Part shown: positions 33,335 to 43,924 of the stretch, one piece after another
Layout: the number at the start of each line of letters is the position of its first letter
Position numbering within the stretch: the first letter of the stretch is position 1
Source: Hawksworthiomyces lignivorus
Lineage: Eukaryota; Ascomycota; Sordariomycetes; Ophiostomatales; Ophiostomataceae
NCBI GenBank assembly: GCA_002917075.1
Contig: NTMA01000035.1
Span: forward strand, 62,001-126,000
Reading direction: 5' to 3'
DNA length: 64,000 nucleotides
Translations under genes and position numbers: made by a program
Notes under the pieces: generated by a model
Databases searched by the model: none
Told to the model about the DNA's origin: nothing
The model's input: the letters and a program-made list of their open reading frames with translations, nothing else

Positions 33335-34183
33335 CTACGCGTCCTTTCTTGCAATCCCAAGCCATGCGACCATGTCGTGCGTTACCGCCCCGTCTTCCTC
33401 AGGCTCACCGGCAAACTTGCGAAGAGTAGGTCTCCACTTGGCGAGGTCCTCGGCGGTCCAGCCCACCTTGATATTCTCCCAAAATGGGCCGTCCATCGTT
33501 TCTACAAACGCATCGACCGAGTCGCTCTGCCAGACGGTGGCTCTCTCGCTGATCTCCACGCTGGCCGGACTAAACCCACCACCCTCTACTAGGACATTTC
33601 TCAATTTCTCCGCTTTGAGCCATTCCCTGCCGACCGGCCAGACGCGGTCTATGTGGTCTGGCCGGACCTCACGCACCGCCTTGTCTAGCACCTCGACGAA
33701 CGCCGAGAGCTTCCACGTGGTGATGATCGCCACGCCGCCCGGCTTCAGCACACGGCGGATTTCTGCAGCGCCCTTGTCGGCCTGTGGCAGAAAGAAGAGC
33801 CCAAAGTTCATGACAACGGCGTCGAACGCCTCGTCGGGCAGGCCCTGCAGTTTGGTCGCGTCCATGATGGCAATGTCGACCGTCGACCAGTCGCGCGCCT
33901 CCTTCTTACCCTTGACCTGCTCGATCATGGTCCCTGAGAAGTCGATTGCGGTAATCCGAGGCGGCGGGGCGACACCGGCGGCGGCAGCTTGTTCGAGGAT
34001 GAGCTCCGTGACGATTCCGGGCCCGCAGGCTGAATCGAGGATGCGCGTGGAAGACGTTAGGGGAGGAAGGCTCTTGAGGGCGGACATGGCGATGCGGCGA
34101 GTGCAGCCACCAGTGAGCTTCTCGTAGAGCTCGGCCCTGGCCTCCCAGGCCGACTTGGTCTCGCTGATCGTATTTGCTGACAT
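33335..34183 (-). CDS. Class I SAM-dependent methyltransferase
   Basis: A 282-aa intronless open frame. Motif I is RILDSACGPGIVTELIL (usually D-x-G-x-G; here D-S-A-C-G-P-G, as in many UbiE/arsenite-type enzymes). The acidic loop after strand 2 is ITAIDFSGTMIEQ. Motif II/III is FDAVVMNFGLFFLPQA and the post-III strand is VLKPGGVAIITTW. No signal peptide or TM helix, so it is cytosolic. The substrate is unknown; a small molecule is likely from the short length. It is an intact gene within a zone of pseudogenes, which suggests current selection. A consensus splice acceptor lies immediately upstream of the ATG (see 34184-34212). Confidence 0.85.
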   Translation of the reverse strand: MSANTISETKSAWEARAELYEKLTGGCTRRIAMSALKSLPPLTSSTRILDSACGPGIVTELILEQAAAAGVAPPPRITAIDFSGTMIEQVKGKKEARDWSTVDIAIMDATKLQGLPDEAFDAVVMNFGLFFLPQADKGAAEIRRVLKPGGVAIITTWKLSAFVEVLDKAVREVRPDHIDRVWPVGREWLKAEKLRNVLVEGGGFSPASVEISERATVWQSDSVDAFVETMDGPFWENIKVGWTAEDLAKWRPTLRKFAGEPEEDGAVTHDMVAWLGIARKDA

Positions 34184-34212
34184 TCTGCAAAAAAAAAAAA
34201 AAAAAAAAAAAA
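34184..34212 (-). promoter_or_regulatory. Poly(T)-GCAG tract directly upstream of methyltransferase ATG
   Basis: Read on the minus strand, 24 consecutive T are followed by GCAGA and then the ATG. This is an ideal polypyrimidine tract and CAG acceptor. It suggests an intron in the 5' UTR or an upstream coding exon. On the plus strand it is a 24-A run followed by A/T-rich repeats, which could alternatively be a retroelement tail. Confidence 0.4.
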
Positions 34213-36150
34213 TTAAAAATTAAAAATTTGAAAATTAAAGATTAAAAAAGAAGCCAATAGCTAAGTAACTGTTTTTTAGGGATGATGAATTGTATTGCTC
34301 TAGACGACGTGGATGTGTTTGCTTCAGGCAAAAGTCTGTTCGAAGGAGCAGGAGTCAATCTCTTTAAATGTTCTCGAAAAAGTCCCAGAAAAGTCTCCGA
34401 AAAGGCCCCTAAACTGTCAGATAGATTAGGCTCTTTAGAAACAATACTGCATAAAGTGTGACAGAAGGGCAGTAAATGCTCATATGACATTTCAATATGA
34501 CAATAATTTTGAGCATAGGCTTCCAGTACTTATTATCAGCTACGTAAGGATGTCTATTACCCAAGGTCTGCCTCTGAAGTGATAAAAATCTACTTCACGC
34601 CGGTACCGAAAGGTTGCTCGTACTTATCGTATCTGTTAAACCTGTACTAAAATCACAAAGGGTATTGGACGGCGTTTGGTAGTGGTACCCTGCATGTATT
34701 TGTAGTCTTGGCTGCGGGGACGGGCGTCACGTCCGGTACCGGGATATTAGTACGGACAGAGACTAGAGCCCGGAGGTTATTGATAGCATTATTGTTAATG
34801 TATGATATTGAAGGCATGCAGTTCTGGATTCAGCGTTGGCGGTGTTGATGCTTAGCCCTTTGAAAATGGCTTATGATTTGTTGCGGAAGGATAAAGAAGA
34901 TTTGGAGGACCAACAGTTAAATTGTCTGCCTATGGCCAGCGAGAACTGTCATTAGGTTTGTTTTCAACGGCCATAATTTAGACAGGAGTGATCACAAATG
35001 AAAGCGATCTTCATAGCATGGAACGGAGATCGAACATGGCGTCGTTAGAATAGAGAAAGTAGCACCCAATAAGAGAGGTGTAAGGGCCTTCAATGTGGCG
35101 CAAAACGCAAGAAGTTTAAGTCTGGCAAATTGCAAGTTCCACCCTTTGGGTCCAAACTGTTCCCGTTCACCATAATGTTCGCACCAAAAGGAGATAACCA
35201 GCCGCTTTACATTCTGTCTTCCCTCTAGCACATCCTCCTGCAACTTATTCTATCAATTTTGAAGCCGAGAAATTTCCCTCCAAGTTCGTTGCCCTAGAAT
35301 TGGTCCTCTCTGTTCTTAACCTTGGACGGAATCTGTTACCCGGGCAGGAAATTGATAATCGGCATCGGCGCAAGAGTTTGCTCTCTAGCTCTCAATCGCA
35401 ACTAATAAGACGTGGCTATAAGATGTTGTCTAAGATAAAGGAATGTTAGCAACGGGCAAAAATGATAGTACAAAAAGGTTAGGAAAGGCCATGTCAAACT
35501 TTCTAATCTGTAGCAGACGCATGCGTGGAGACCGCAACTCTTCTGACACAGCCCGTCACTTTGTCGAAATAGATTGGACTCTTAATATTGGGATGCATCT
35601 GGACACAGTAGAAAATTCTCTGCTGTCCTATAGGAATGATGGCCATGATTGTTAGAACTCAGGAGTACTTGTACGGAGAAGCGAGCGTGGCATTTTGGCT
35701 AGAGGATGCAACTTACCTTGCGATCTGTTGTATTCTTTGGCGTTTTCTCGTTTCTTTCACATCCAAGATATTCGTAAAAGCGAACATGACGAAGTACTCG
35801 GTCAACTGCCTTGCAAAACGAACTGCAATTCGTCAGTGATAGATCGCTGTCCTCCCGCACGCGAGAATGCTTCGAGCATTGGCCAACTGCGCACCTGCTG
35901 CTGTGACAAGTATGCTGAAGAGTGAGTTGGGCAAGGAATAATTTCTTATTCCTATGCCTGTCTACCGCCCAACCGCGGACCCCTCTCCTCACCAATTAAT
36001 TTGGTCTGAGACTCGTGTCAAGCATGGGATTCGCTTATGAAAAGGATTTAGCCTACGGTGCTAACAGACAGCGTACGAACGAGCTTCCGAGGAAACTCGA
36101 TGTACAACTTGACGGCCAATGTCACGTAGTAATCCAACACAATCCCATTC
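34213..36150. other. AT-rich, gene-poor stretch
   Basis: About 1.9 kb. Short frames occur (for example minus 34490-34242 and minus 35243-34992) but none is recognisable. The first could contribute an upstream exon to the methyltransferase gene. No terminal inverted repeats were found by eye. Confidence 0.5.
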
Positions 36151-37246
36151 TCATACGCCCGAAACGGATGAATCAATGCCACCGCTAACGCACTGGACAA
36201 AGGCCATGAGTGCCTCCCCAAAAAGGCCAAAGCAGAGCAGCAAAAGAGCTACAAAGTTATAGCCATCCAGGAAGTTCATCATACCAAGTCTAGACGGCGC
36301 CGGAAGCGCCACGACAATATGATGCATGCACATAAGTGCCAAAGAAATCAAGTGACTGGTGAGGAGGAACGCGCCAAGGAGAGACCAGGGTATCTCACAC
36401 AACTTGGTGGAACTAACGATATTGTATTGAGTGTATCCATTGTGCTGATGGGGTTCGCTAAGAGGAGAAAAGTTAGGAGAGAAAAGACAAAGCATCGTAG
36501 GAAAGAGATTCTAGACCTCGAAAATGAAAATAACAAGCAACAAGTTCTCGTGGCTCCTTCCTCGCCTGGCGACAAATAGCTGTCCTCCTGCTTCTTGCAG
36601 AGGTTCGAAGAACTGTAGTAAAGGGGCGCAAGTCGTTCTTATTTCATGTTAAAGCAGAAAGAGCGATGTGGCAGTCACAACATGTCAACACAAGATTTGT
36701 GTTCGGGAAACAGGAAAACGGGAAGGAAGCATCCAAAGAAATGGCACAATGTTTGTTATTCTCATTCTCCCACTCTCGAGGCCAGGTGTAGTATTCTAGA
36801 GATACACTAAAACAGTCTTAGATGTGCAAGCCCGGTCCTCCATTTATGCTGTTGAAGCTGGCAGCGAGCTCCACTCCAAACAGTTTCTCCATGACATAGA
36901 CATGAAGTAATCTTATCGGTATTCATATCATGATAATTATGGACATTCCTATGCTGAGTATTGGGCAGCAGTAATGACTGGAGGGCCTCCAGAGGAAAAG
37001 CTGTGCAAACATCTGCCCATACCAACAAAGGCCATATCCGACCATTTCCATCACAAAAACCAAAATGCCAAACTCTAGCACCCTTGTGGGCATCAGCTTC
37101 ATAGAAGAGAGAAAGCCATCCTGTTTATCTGGAGCGCTGAAGGCGAATATTGCGGCGTTAATCAGGGCCACAGATCCAAGTGCCAATAGGAAGGACATTG
37201 CTAGCATAAGGTAAATGGGTGCGTGGCGGCGTCTGAGAATACCCAT
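36151..37246 (-). pseudogene. Possible decayed or multi-exon polytopic membrane-protein gene
   Basis: Two minus-strand frames encode strongly hydrophobic segments. The first, from ATG 37246 to 36923, has about three helices (IYLMLAMSFLLALGSVALIN and FGILVFVMEMVGYGLCWYGQ). The second, 36495-36151, has two more (LGAFLLTSHLISLALMCMHH and FVALLLLCFGLFGEALMAFV). A third overlapping frame (to 36048) continues with a further hydrophobic stretch. I could not find splice sites joining them cleanly. I do not recognise the family. It may be a real multi-exon gene whose introns I missed, a pseudogene, or chance hydrophobic frames in AT-rich DNA. Confidence 0.3.
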
Positions 37247-39013
37247 GATCTCAAGTGGACTCGCGTAGTGAGGAGGCGTTATACGTGGCAGTGGATTTTC
37301 CCGTAGGTTCTATGGAGGGCTCTACGGCGGTGCCATCATGATCCTACGTATGCCAAGCCAGAGCTAGCATTCAGCGTAGCACACGTCGAGGTGAAGTAAA
37401 ATGAAGCCTATGTAGGTATCCTTGCTGCTTTCTTTCGAAGGTTACTGAGTATCTCTTTCGTTGTATTGGCCTACTTTGGTGAGACTAACTATTCAGCGAG
37501 CGGTCGACAAACAGGCTTCTCAAGAGAACAGGAAGAAGATTTCTAAGGGGAGCAGAAATCCCTTCCAAAGAAAATTTGCAAAGTTTATCACCCAAGTTTG
37601 TTGCAAGCTCGCTTATATGCAATTACGGATATGTATTTGAAATAATGACGCCTAACTTGTATTTCTGATTGAAAAACAGACAGTACGCGTAGAGACACGC
37701 GCACAGAGGAGCGCTTTCTTATTCGTTGAACGCAAATATGCTCTCCACAAGCCATCCTTACCTTACGCCTTTTACCCGAGCGTGGCAATATGAATTTACC
37801 GGTTGTATAATATATTGTGGCCCTAAGACGTTGTGTTTGTGAAACGTGACGGACACTAACATGCAAAACGACGAATACTACGCACTTACGTCAGTGTCAG
37901 CCTTACATAGTCGGAAGGTCAACAAAACGACCAATAGCAGAACAACATCAGGAAAAAGTAGAGACGACTTTGTCCCTTCTCTCCTTTACGAGGTCAATTG
38001 TAGCACTGCTAATGAGAGAAAGTCCAGCGGAGGGGTTGTGGGAAATGAGCCATTTGCGAGTCTGTTCTTTTACACATTTTGGACGGGAAGGTTTGGGGAG
38101 ATACTAAGTAGGAGCCACAGACACCACGGAAGACATAAGAGGAGATTTGGGGTGTTGTAAGAATAATTTGCAGTTGAAGCGCAAATTAGAGAAAAGTTGA
38201 AAACGGTGCTTCTTTAAATTTAAAGAAGAATTGTATTGTTAATGTGAATCTAGAGAAAGAAAATGGATAAATGAATGGCATTATTGATGCGGAGGCTAGC
38301 CCTGTTAGGTGCGCATGTTATAAACACGAATCTTGTCATTTTGTCCTCTGCACATCTCGACGGTCAAGCATAGGCGCTGCACAACCCTCGGCATTGGCGT
38401 TAAGCACCTCTGCACTGGCGCTAAGTGTCAAGCCAGTTTGAGTAGAGCCATTGATTAGAAGAGATTAAAAGAGATATCCCAGAGGAAGTCAGGGCGAGGA
38501 ACCCTCTCTATATAGTGCTATATACAGTGTATGGCCACGGTATTCAAGTGGTGGGCACACGGTATCAACCTACAGGCAAGGATCCTGTCACAGTTAGGTG
38601 CAAGGATGCCGCTCCATTACCACCCACTGTTTGACTGCAATGTCCGGGTCTGGGGCGCTCCCCGCTGATTTAGACTAGACAGATTAGTTGGCCAACAAAG
38701 ACACGTTTTTTGGCAATAGTCATCCCCTCGATGTGTGAAGGACAACGCAGCTGGAGGTACCTACCATATAGTATCACAAGTTCGGACATCTTTCCTCTAT
38801 CATCTGAGTAGCGCAGGTGTAGGTCACCTCGTCCCTCGCCTTCGCGTCGCCAGAACATCTGCGTATCCCACATCGCGGTTTTGACGACAACCAAGACACT
38901 CGCATCCTTAGTCACGGAAATGGAACGGTCCGGACGTGACGATGGGTGCGGTGACAGTCTCTTTGGCCCAGGGCTTGGCTCAATCTGTCGAGGGGGTTCG
39001 ATTTCACCGGTAC
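37247..39013. other. Gene-free relic region
   Basis: About 1.8 kb including repeat copy B (38316-38425). A plus-strand frame at 37846-38160 and a minus-strand frame at 38670-39050 have no recognisable content. Sequence just before 39014 probably derives from the upstream part of the ABC gene but is too degraded to read. Confidence 0.5.
38316..38425. repeat. Dispersed repeat copy B
   Basis: It begins ATGTTATAAACACGAATCTT and continues with tandem ~21-bp units (attggcgttaagcacctctgc, then actggcgctaag). It is the partner of 19025-19150. Relative to copy A many sites show T for C or A for G. Confidence 0.7.
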
Positions 39014-40262
39014 GACTTTGACTACCTATGCGGCAAAAAAGGCCTGTCACGCTCTATTGGGTCCACTGTTATCGTGGCCATGTCTCGCGTCAACGTCCAG
39101 AACCTTTCGGTGGCAGATCAGGTCCTTATCCTCGGAAAGAATGGCCGTATCATCGAACAAGGAACATTCACGGCCCTGAATAGGACAGGTGGTTATCTTG
39201 ACCAGCTTGGGGCAAATGATTGCTGATTGAATTCAAGCTTGGACTCTTCTCGAGACGTCTTTGGGACCAGTCGCGCGAGTTCGGTCTTTTGCGAAAACTA
39301 CGCCGCGAGAGGGAGAGGACAACATGCCAGCGATTTCACCCGTGGACGACACATGGCATACACTAGGAAGAATTGAGTTTTGGTCGTTTTCTACAAAGTA
39401 CGGCACTGATGGTGGCCTAGTATTGAAAAACATCACCCTATCCGTCACTCCCGGGCAGAAGGTTGGGATTTGTGGTCGGACCGGGAGGTAAGAAAGACCA
39501 GAGAACCTTCCCCCCCGGGTTAGATGGACTATATACTAATTGTTAAAAAAGCGGCAAGAGTTCTCTTTTTATGTCGCTGCTTCGCATAGCGCAAGTGGAA
39601 TCCGGGAACATCTTCATCGATGGGCAGGATATCGCCAATCTGCCGCCAGCCTTCCTCCGAAGACGGCTCAACTGCGTAACGCAGAAACCCTTCATCTTTA
39701 CGGACAGCGTGCGACGAAATGCAGATCCGCTCGCTTTATGTTCAGATGATACGATCAGTGGCGCACTGCAGGCAGTCGGCTTGTTGGACGTCATTACGGC
39801 CAAAGCCCACTTATTTGGATCTGGGCTCGACCCTCTCAACACGGTAATGGACGAGAATTTCCTCTCGGACGGTCAGATGCAACTTTTCTCTCTGGCAAGA
39901 TTATTATTAAGAAGGAGTCGCATCTTACTGCTAGATGAACCTACAAGCATGTGAGTACACTGCCATTATGACAAACGAAACAACGGAGAAAAGAAAAAGG
40001 GCATAATACTAACGAAACGGGCTTCACACTCTACAGGCTCGACAACGAATCACATATCCAGGTGCAAAATATCATACACACTCTCTTCGAAGGCTGCACA
40101 ATCCTCATGATAGCCCATCGGCTTGATAGCCTGTTGAATTGTGATCGTGTATTAGTCCTCCATGAAGGCAAGGCTGTGGATTATGGCTGTCCACAGAAAC
40201 TTTTGGCCGATGCCAGTGGAGTTTTTGCCGAGATCTTTCGCAGTGGAGGTCCTCTAAATTAA
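39014..40262 (+). pseudogene. Internally deleted ABCC-type (MRP-like) ABC transporter
   Basis: Two distant parts of one ABCC transporter are fused. 39014-39226 encodes the end of nucleotide-binding domain 1 (STVIVAMSRV, VADQVLILGKNGRIIEQGTF), then a TGA. From 39231, in another frame, comes the end of transmembrane domain 2 (IQAWTLLETSLGPVARVRSF) and all of NBD2. The roughly 300-residue TMD2 between them is absent. NBD2 itself is well kept: Walker A GRTGSGKSS restored by an intron at 39488-39551, LSDGQMQLFSLARLL signature, Walker B RILLLDEPTS, a second intron 39951-40036, and the H-loop MIAHRLDSL. Functional ABCC relatives usually read LSSGQ and DEATS here. Without membrane domains it cannot transport. 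A stand-alone ATPase from this remnant is conceivable but unlikely. Confidence 0.8.
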
Positions 40263-40747
40263 AAAAAATTAAAAAATAATAAAAAATAAAAACATCGCGT
40301 CGCTCAGTGTAATAATTATCTCAATATGTTTCACGTCAATTGATTCTATAGTAGGACCTTCCAAGCCAGACCTATGTACAATATAAGCTAATATGAGAAG
40401 TTATTTTGAAGTAGGAAAGGGTAGACAGCAGCAAATGAACGATATATATAGGTCATTGGTAATTGTTTCTTTCTCGCGCCTCGCGATGCACCAGCCAATT
40501 GGCCCCGCATATTTTATTTATTCCATTGGCGGCATCAGTGAGCAGCCAACTTCAACCCCTCGTAAGCCTCATTTGGCACAGGCTGGTCTGGGATGGGATG
40601 GATTGAGCTTGATTGAAATGAGCTGAAACAACGCAATCTCGTCTCTATTGCGCCCTCTCGCTATCACACTTGTCACTTTCACATCCCCAATTTTGCCAAC
40701 GAAGGTCTCATTGCGAATGCTCGTTCTTACTAACTCGCCCAGAGATC
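40263..40747. other. AT-rich spacer and upstream region of NACHT pseudogene
   Basis: It starts with an A/T low-complexity stretch at 40260-40293. The remainder is the presumed former promoter of the NACHT gene. No gene seen. Confidence 0.5.
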
Positions 40748-43560
40748 ATGGGGAAAGGCAAGGACTGGTTGTCGAAAATTCGCGGCAAGGAAAGAGCCAG
40801 TTCGCGAAGCGACGAGGCGGCCACTGGGCGATCAGTTCCGGGAGAGAAGGTTCCCGTGACCCCCAGAGGATCATTCCCTCTACAGACTGCCGGACCCGGG
40901 TCTGACCAGACCGCGCTACCTATCCCCACCGAACCGACCACGGCGACTCCTGCGCTAGTATCCCAGCCTAGCACTACTACGCCGCCCCAGAAGGAGCGGC
41001 CAGAGGAGTCCTGGGACCAAGCCTACGATGGTCTTAAAGCTGATGAGCCTAAGCTAATCGCCCTCTACGAAACGATCCTGTCCCGCGAGCTTGGTCTCTC
41101 CGAAGGGACGGAGAATGTGATTGCAGCGATCGAGGCAGAAAGACGACCCCAGATGGACGTCCTCTAGTCATCGGCCTGGATAAGACGGCGAAGCTCTCAG
41201 AGGTTGGAAAAGACATCGGCGATGCCATAGGCATTGTTCTCTCTGCCAAGGAGGCAGTGGGAAGCGCTCTTCAGGCAGTTCCGGTAGCCGCCGTTGCCTG
41301 GACCGGCATCTGCGTCGCCCTGCAAGCAAGTTCAGTAGTCCCCAATTGCATTCCCCTGCCTAGCTAACATAAATTATAGATTTTTCAAAATCCAATTATC
41401 GAGATGGTAGCCAATCGAGACGGGATTACCCAGGTTGTTCGGAACATGAAGTGGTATTCGAGCCTATCGACACTTCTCTTCGACGACAAATCGACAGAGG
41501 AGAAACGCTTTGCAGAAACGCGAGGTTTATTGAAGGATCAAATTGTCGACCTGTACAAGATGCTTCTCAAATACATCATTAAGAGCATCTGTGCATACCT
41601 CCGAGCCCCAGCTCTGACTTTTCTGAGAGATGTGGTAAAGCTCGACGACTGGAACGGAAGTTTGGCCGACGTGACCAGAGCAGAGAACTATGTCAAGGAG
41701 GCAATCAGGGCTTTCGGCGTAACACAGGCCAACTCTTACCTTGAGCTCCTTGTTAGTATGGGTTATTCTAGGGAACAGAACGAAATGGTCCAAATGTGCT
41801 ACGTTACGGACATGGAGGCGGAAGTCAAGTCCCTCCAGTCTCGGAAAGATCAGCTGCTCGCAGATTCGTATAAGTGGATCCTCGATACCAAAGAGTATAA
41901 GGACTCTACCGACTGGCACCACAGCAGCACAAATAGACTTTTATGGATTAAAGGCGATGCCGGAAAAGGAAAGACTATGCTGCTTATCGGTATCGTCCAC
42001 GAACTTACGGCCCAGATGGAAACCCACATAGACAAGTCAAATCTCTCATACTTCTTCTGTCAGGGCACTAACGACAAGTTAAACACAGCAACGGCGGTCG
42101 TGAAGGGACTGATCTGGATGCTCCTGAGACAGGAAAGGTCACTCATACGCTACCTCGAGGCCAAATTCAAAGACACCGGCCCAGCTCTCTTTCAGGATAG
42201 CAACGCTTTCTACAGCTTGCGGCAGATACTCCGGTCGATGCTCGAAGACCTAGCCTTGAAGAAGGCATATCTTGTGATCGACGCTCTCGACGAATGCATG
42301 AAGAAAGAGCCAGGCCAGCTACAACTCCTAGAGTTGGTATCTGAATTATCCAAGTACAAGAATACCAGGTGGCTCGTCTCCAGTCGGGAAAGAGCCGTCA
42401 ATCGAAGAAGCTCTAGAAGATTGTGCTACTAGAACAACCCTTTCTCTCGCGCTGAACGCTGATTCTGTGGCTAGCGCTGTGGAAGCCTACATCGACCATA
42501 AGATGTTAGAGCTTGCTCGGATCTATCAAAAACGTTATTCGAAAACATTTTACAGGATCAAAAGTAGGCTCGACGAAGTACAAAATAGTATCGCTTTGGA
42601 GGTCCGTCTCAAAGCCAATGGCACCTTCCTCTAGGTTGCCTTGGCTTTCGAGCAGATTAAAGAATGCGACGCAGACAAGGCGCTCGTCCGTGTCCGCCAA
42701 ATTCCACATGGTTTGGGCGAGATTTATGCCCAGACGATCCGCCATATTGTCGTCCTCGATGACGACGATGCGAAACAATGCAAGTCCGTGCTCTTAACGA
42801 TGGTCAACGCGTACCACCCCTTACACCTCTCCGAATTAGCCACACTAGCCGCACTGCCCGATCTAGTTGCTCACGAAAACGTTGTAAAGCGCTGCGGCTT
42901 CCTCACGATCAAGGAAGACGACGATATTTTTTTTTTCCGTTCATCAGTCGGCAAAGGACTACCTAGTTAATACTGCGAATTCAGAGCTCTCTAACATCTT
43001 CCCCAATGGATATGCCGAAGGACATCGTGAGATCGTGTTACGATCGCTCGAGATCATGTCGACAACGCTGCGACGGGATATCTATTACCTTGACGATTTT
43101 GGCTGCTTTTTAGATGATGTCAAACTTCCAGACGACAAGCCTTTGCTCTCCACTGCATACTCTTGTATCTACTGGATAGACCATGTCTGCGAGGCTGACA
43201 GTCACGGCGCTAACTATAAGGCGGCGTGGTCAGCTAATGAGAATGTTTATTCTTTCCTTAAGAACACTTTCCCCACTGGCTTGAGAGTCTGTCCTTATTG
43301 AGAAAACTCCCAGAAGGAATTATGTCTATCAAGAAGCTTTTGCGGCTTGTCCAGGTATGAATCGAATACTTATGGCGCTCTCTTAGAGAAAGGCTAATTG
43401 CTAAATAGTTGCAGCCCAACGTCGACACTCAGCTTACTAGATTCTTAGAAGATGCTGAAAAGTTTACCATTAACTACAGATTTATAATAGAACAAGCCCC
43501 CCTACAAATCTATGCATCCGCGTTAATTTTTTGCCCGACTGAAACGGAAATCAAAAAAAA
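40748..43560 (+). pseudogene. NACHT-domain (NLR-like STAND NTPase) gene broken by frameshifts and a stop
   Basis: Fungal NLR-like proteins act in non-self recognition and cell death. Order: ATG 40748, Lys/Arg-rich head with Pro/Thr-rich linker, NACHT N-terminal domain (DIGDAIGIVLSAKEAVG, GSALQAVPVAAVAWTGICVA, VVRNMKWYSSLSTLL), then NACHT with Walker A WIKGDAGKGKTMLL and Walker B LVIDALDEC. Lesions: a 1-nt frame loss at about 41155-41165 between QMDVL and GLDKTAKL; a frame change near 42395 after WLVSSR; TAG at 42632-42634 where NGTFLWVAL expects Trp; a frame change in the T-run near 42930 before VHQSAKDYL; another near 43270 before HWLESLSLL. The intron at 41326-41379 has a GC donor. The end matches APLQIYASALIF, where WD40 or other repeats usually begin; none remain. 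Homopolymer lesions could partly be sequencing errors. Confidence 0.82.
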
Positions 43561-43924
43561 TACTAGCAACAAGTGTGAAGTCTTGTAGTGGGATGCGAGA
43601 GAAGGATGCGGTAGATAGAATCCCAGAGAAATATGGAGAATTTTTATTTATGATAGATTTTAAAAATATTTTTTTATTCCATTGTGGTGATTTTCTATTT
43701 CACAGTCTATCAAGACAACATGCTCGCAGAATATGCGTTCCGAGTAGGTTATTATTAAAGAAAACTGTACTTAAATGCAGCTGGTGTTCACCACGTGATT
43801 GGGCGATGAAAAGCGAATCAGAAACTAGCCTCAGTGTCAGCGACACGCAAGTCCCACCAATGCTCAAACAACACCGAGATCTGTGCAGGCATCTGGAGCC
43901 CGCTGTTTGTAGCCTATTTGCGAG
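43561..43924. promoter_or_regulatory. Upstream region of ERCC1/Rad10 gene
   Basis: About 360 bp. AT-rich up to 43780 and possibly including residual NACHT-gene sequence. The proximal ~140 bp are less AT-rich and probably carry the promoter. Confidence 0.4.
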
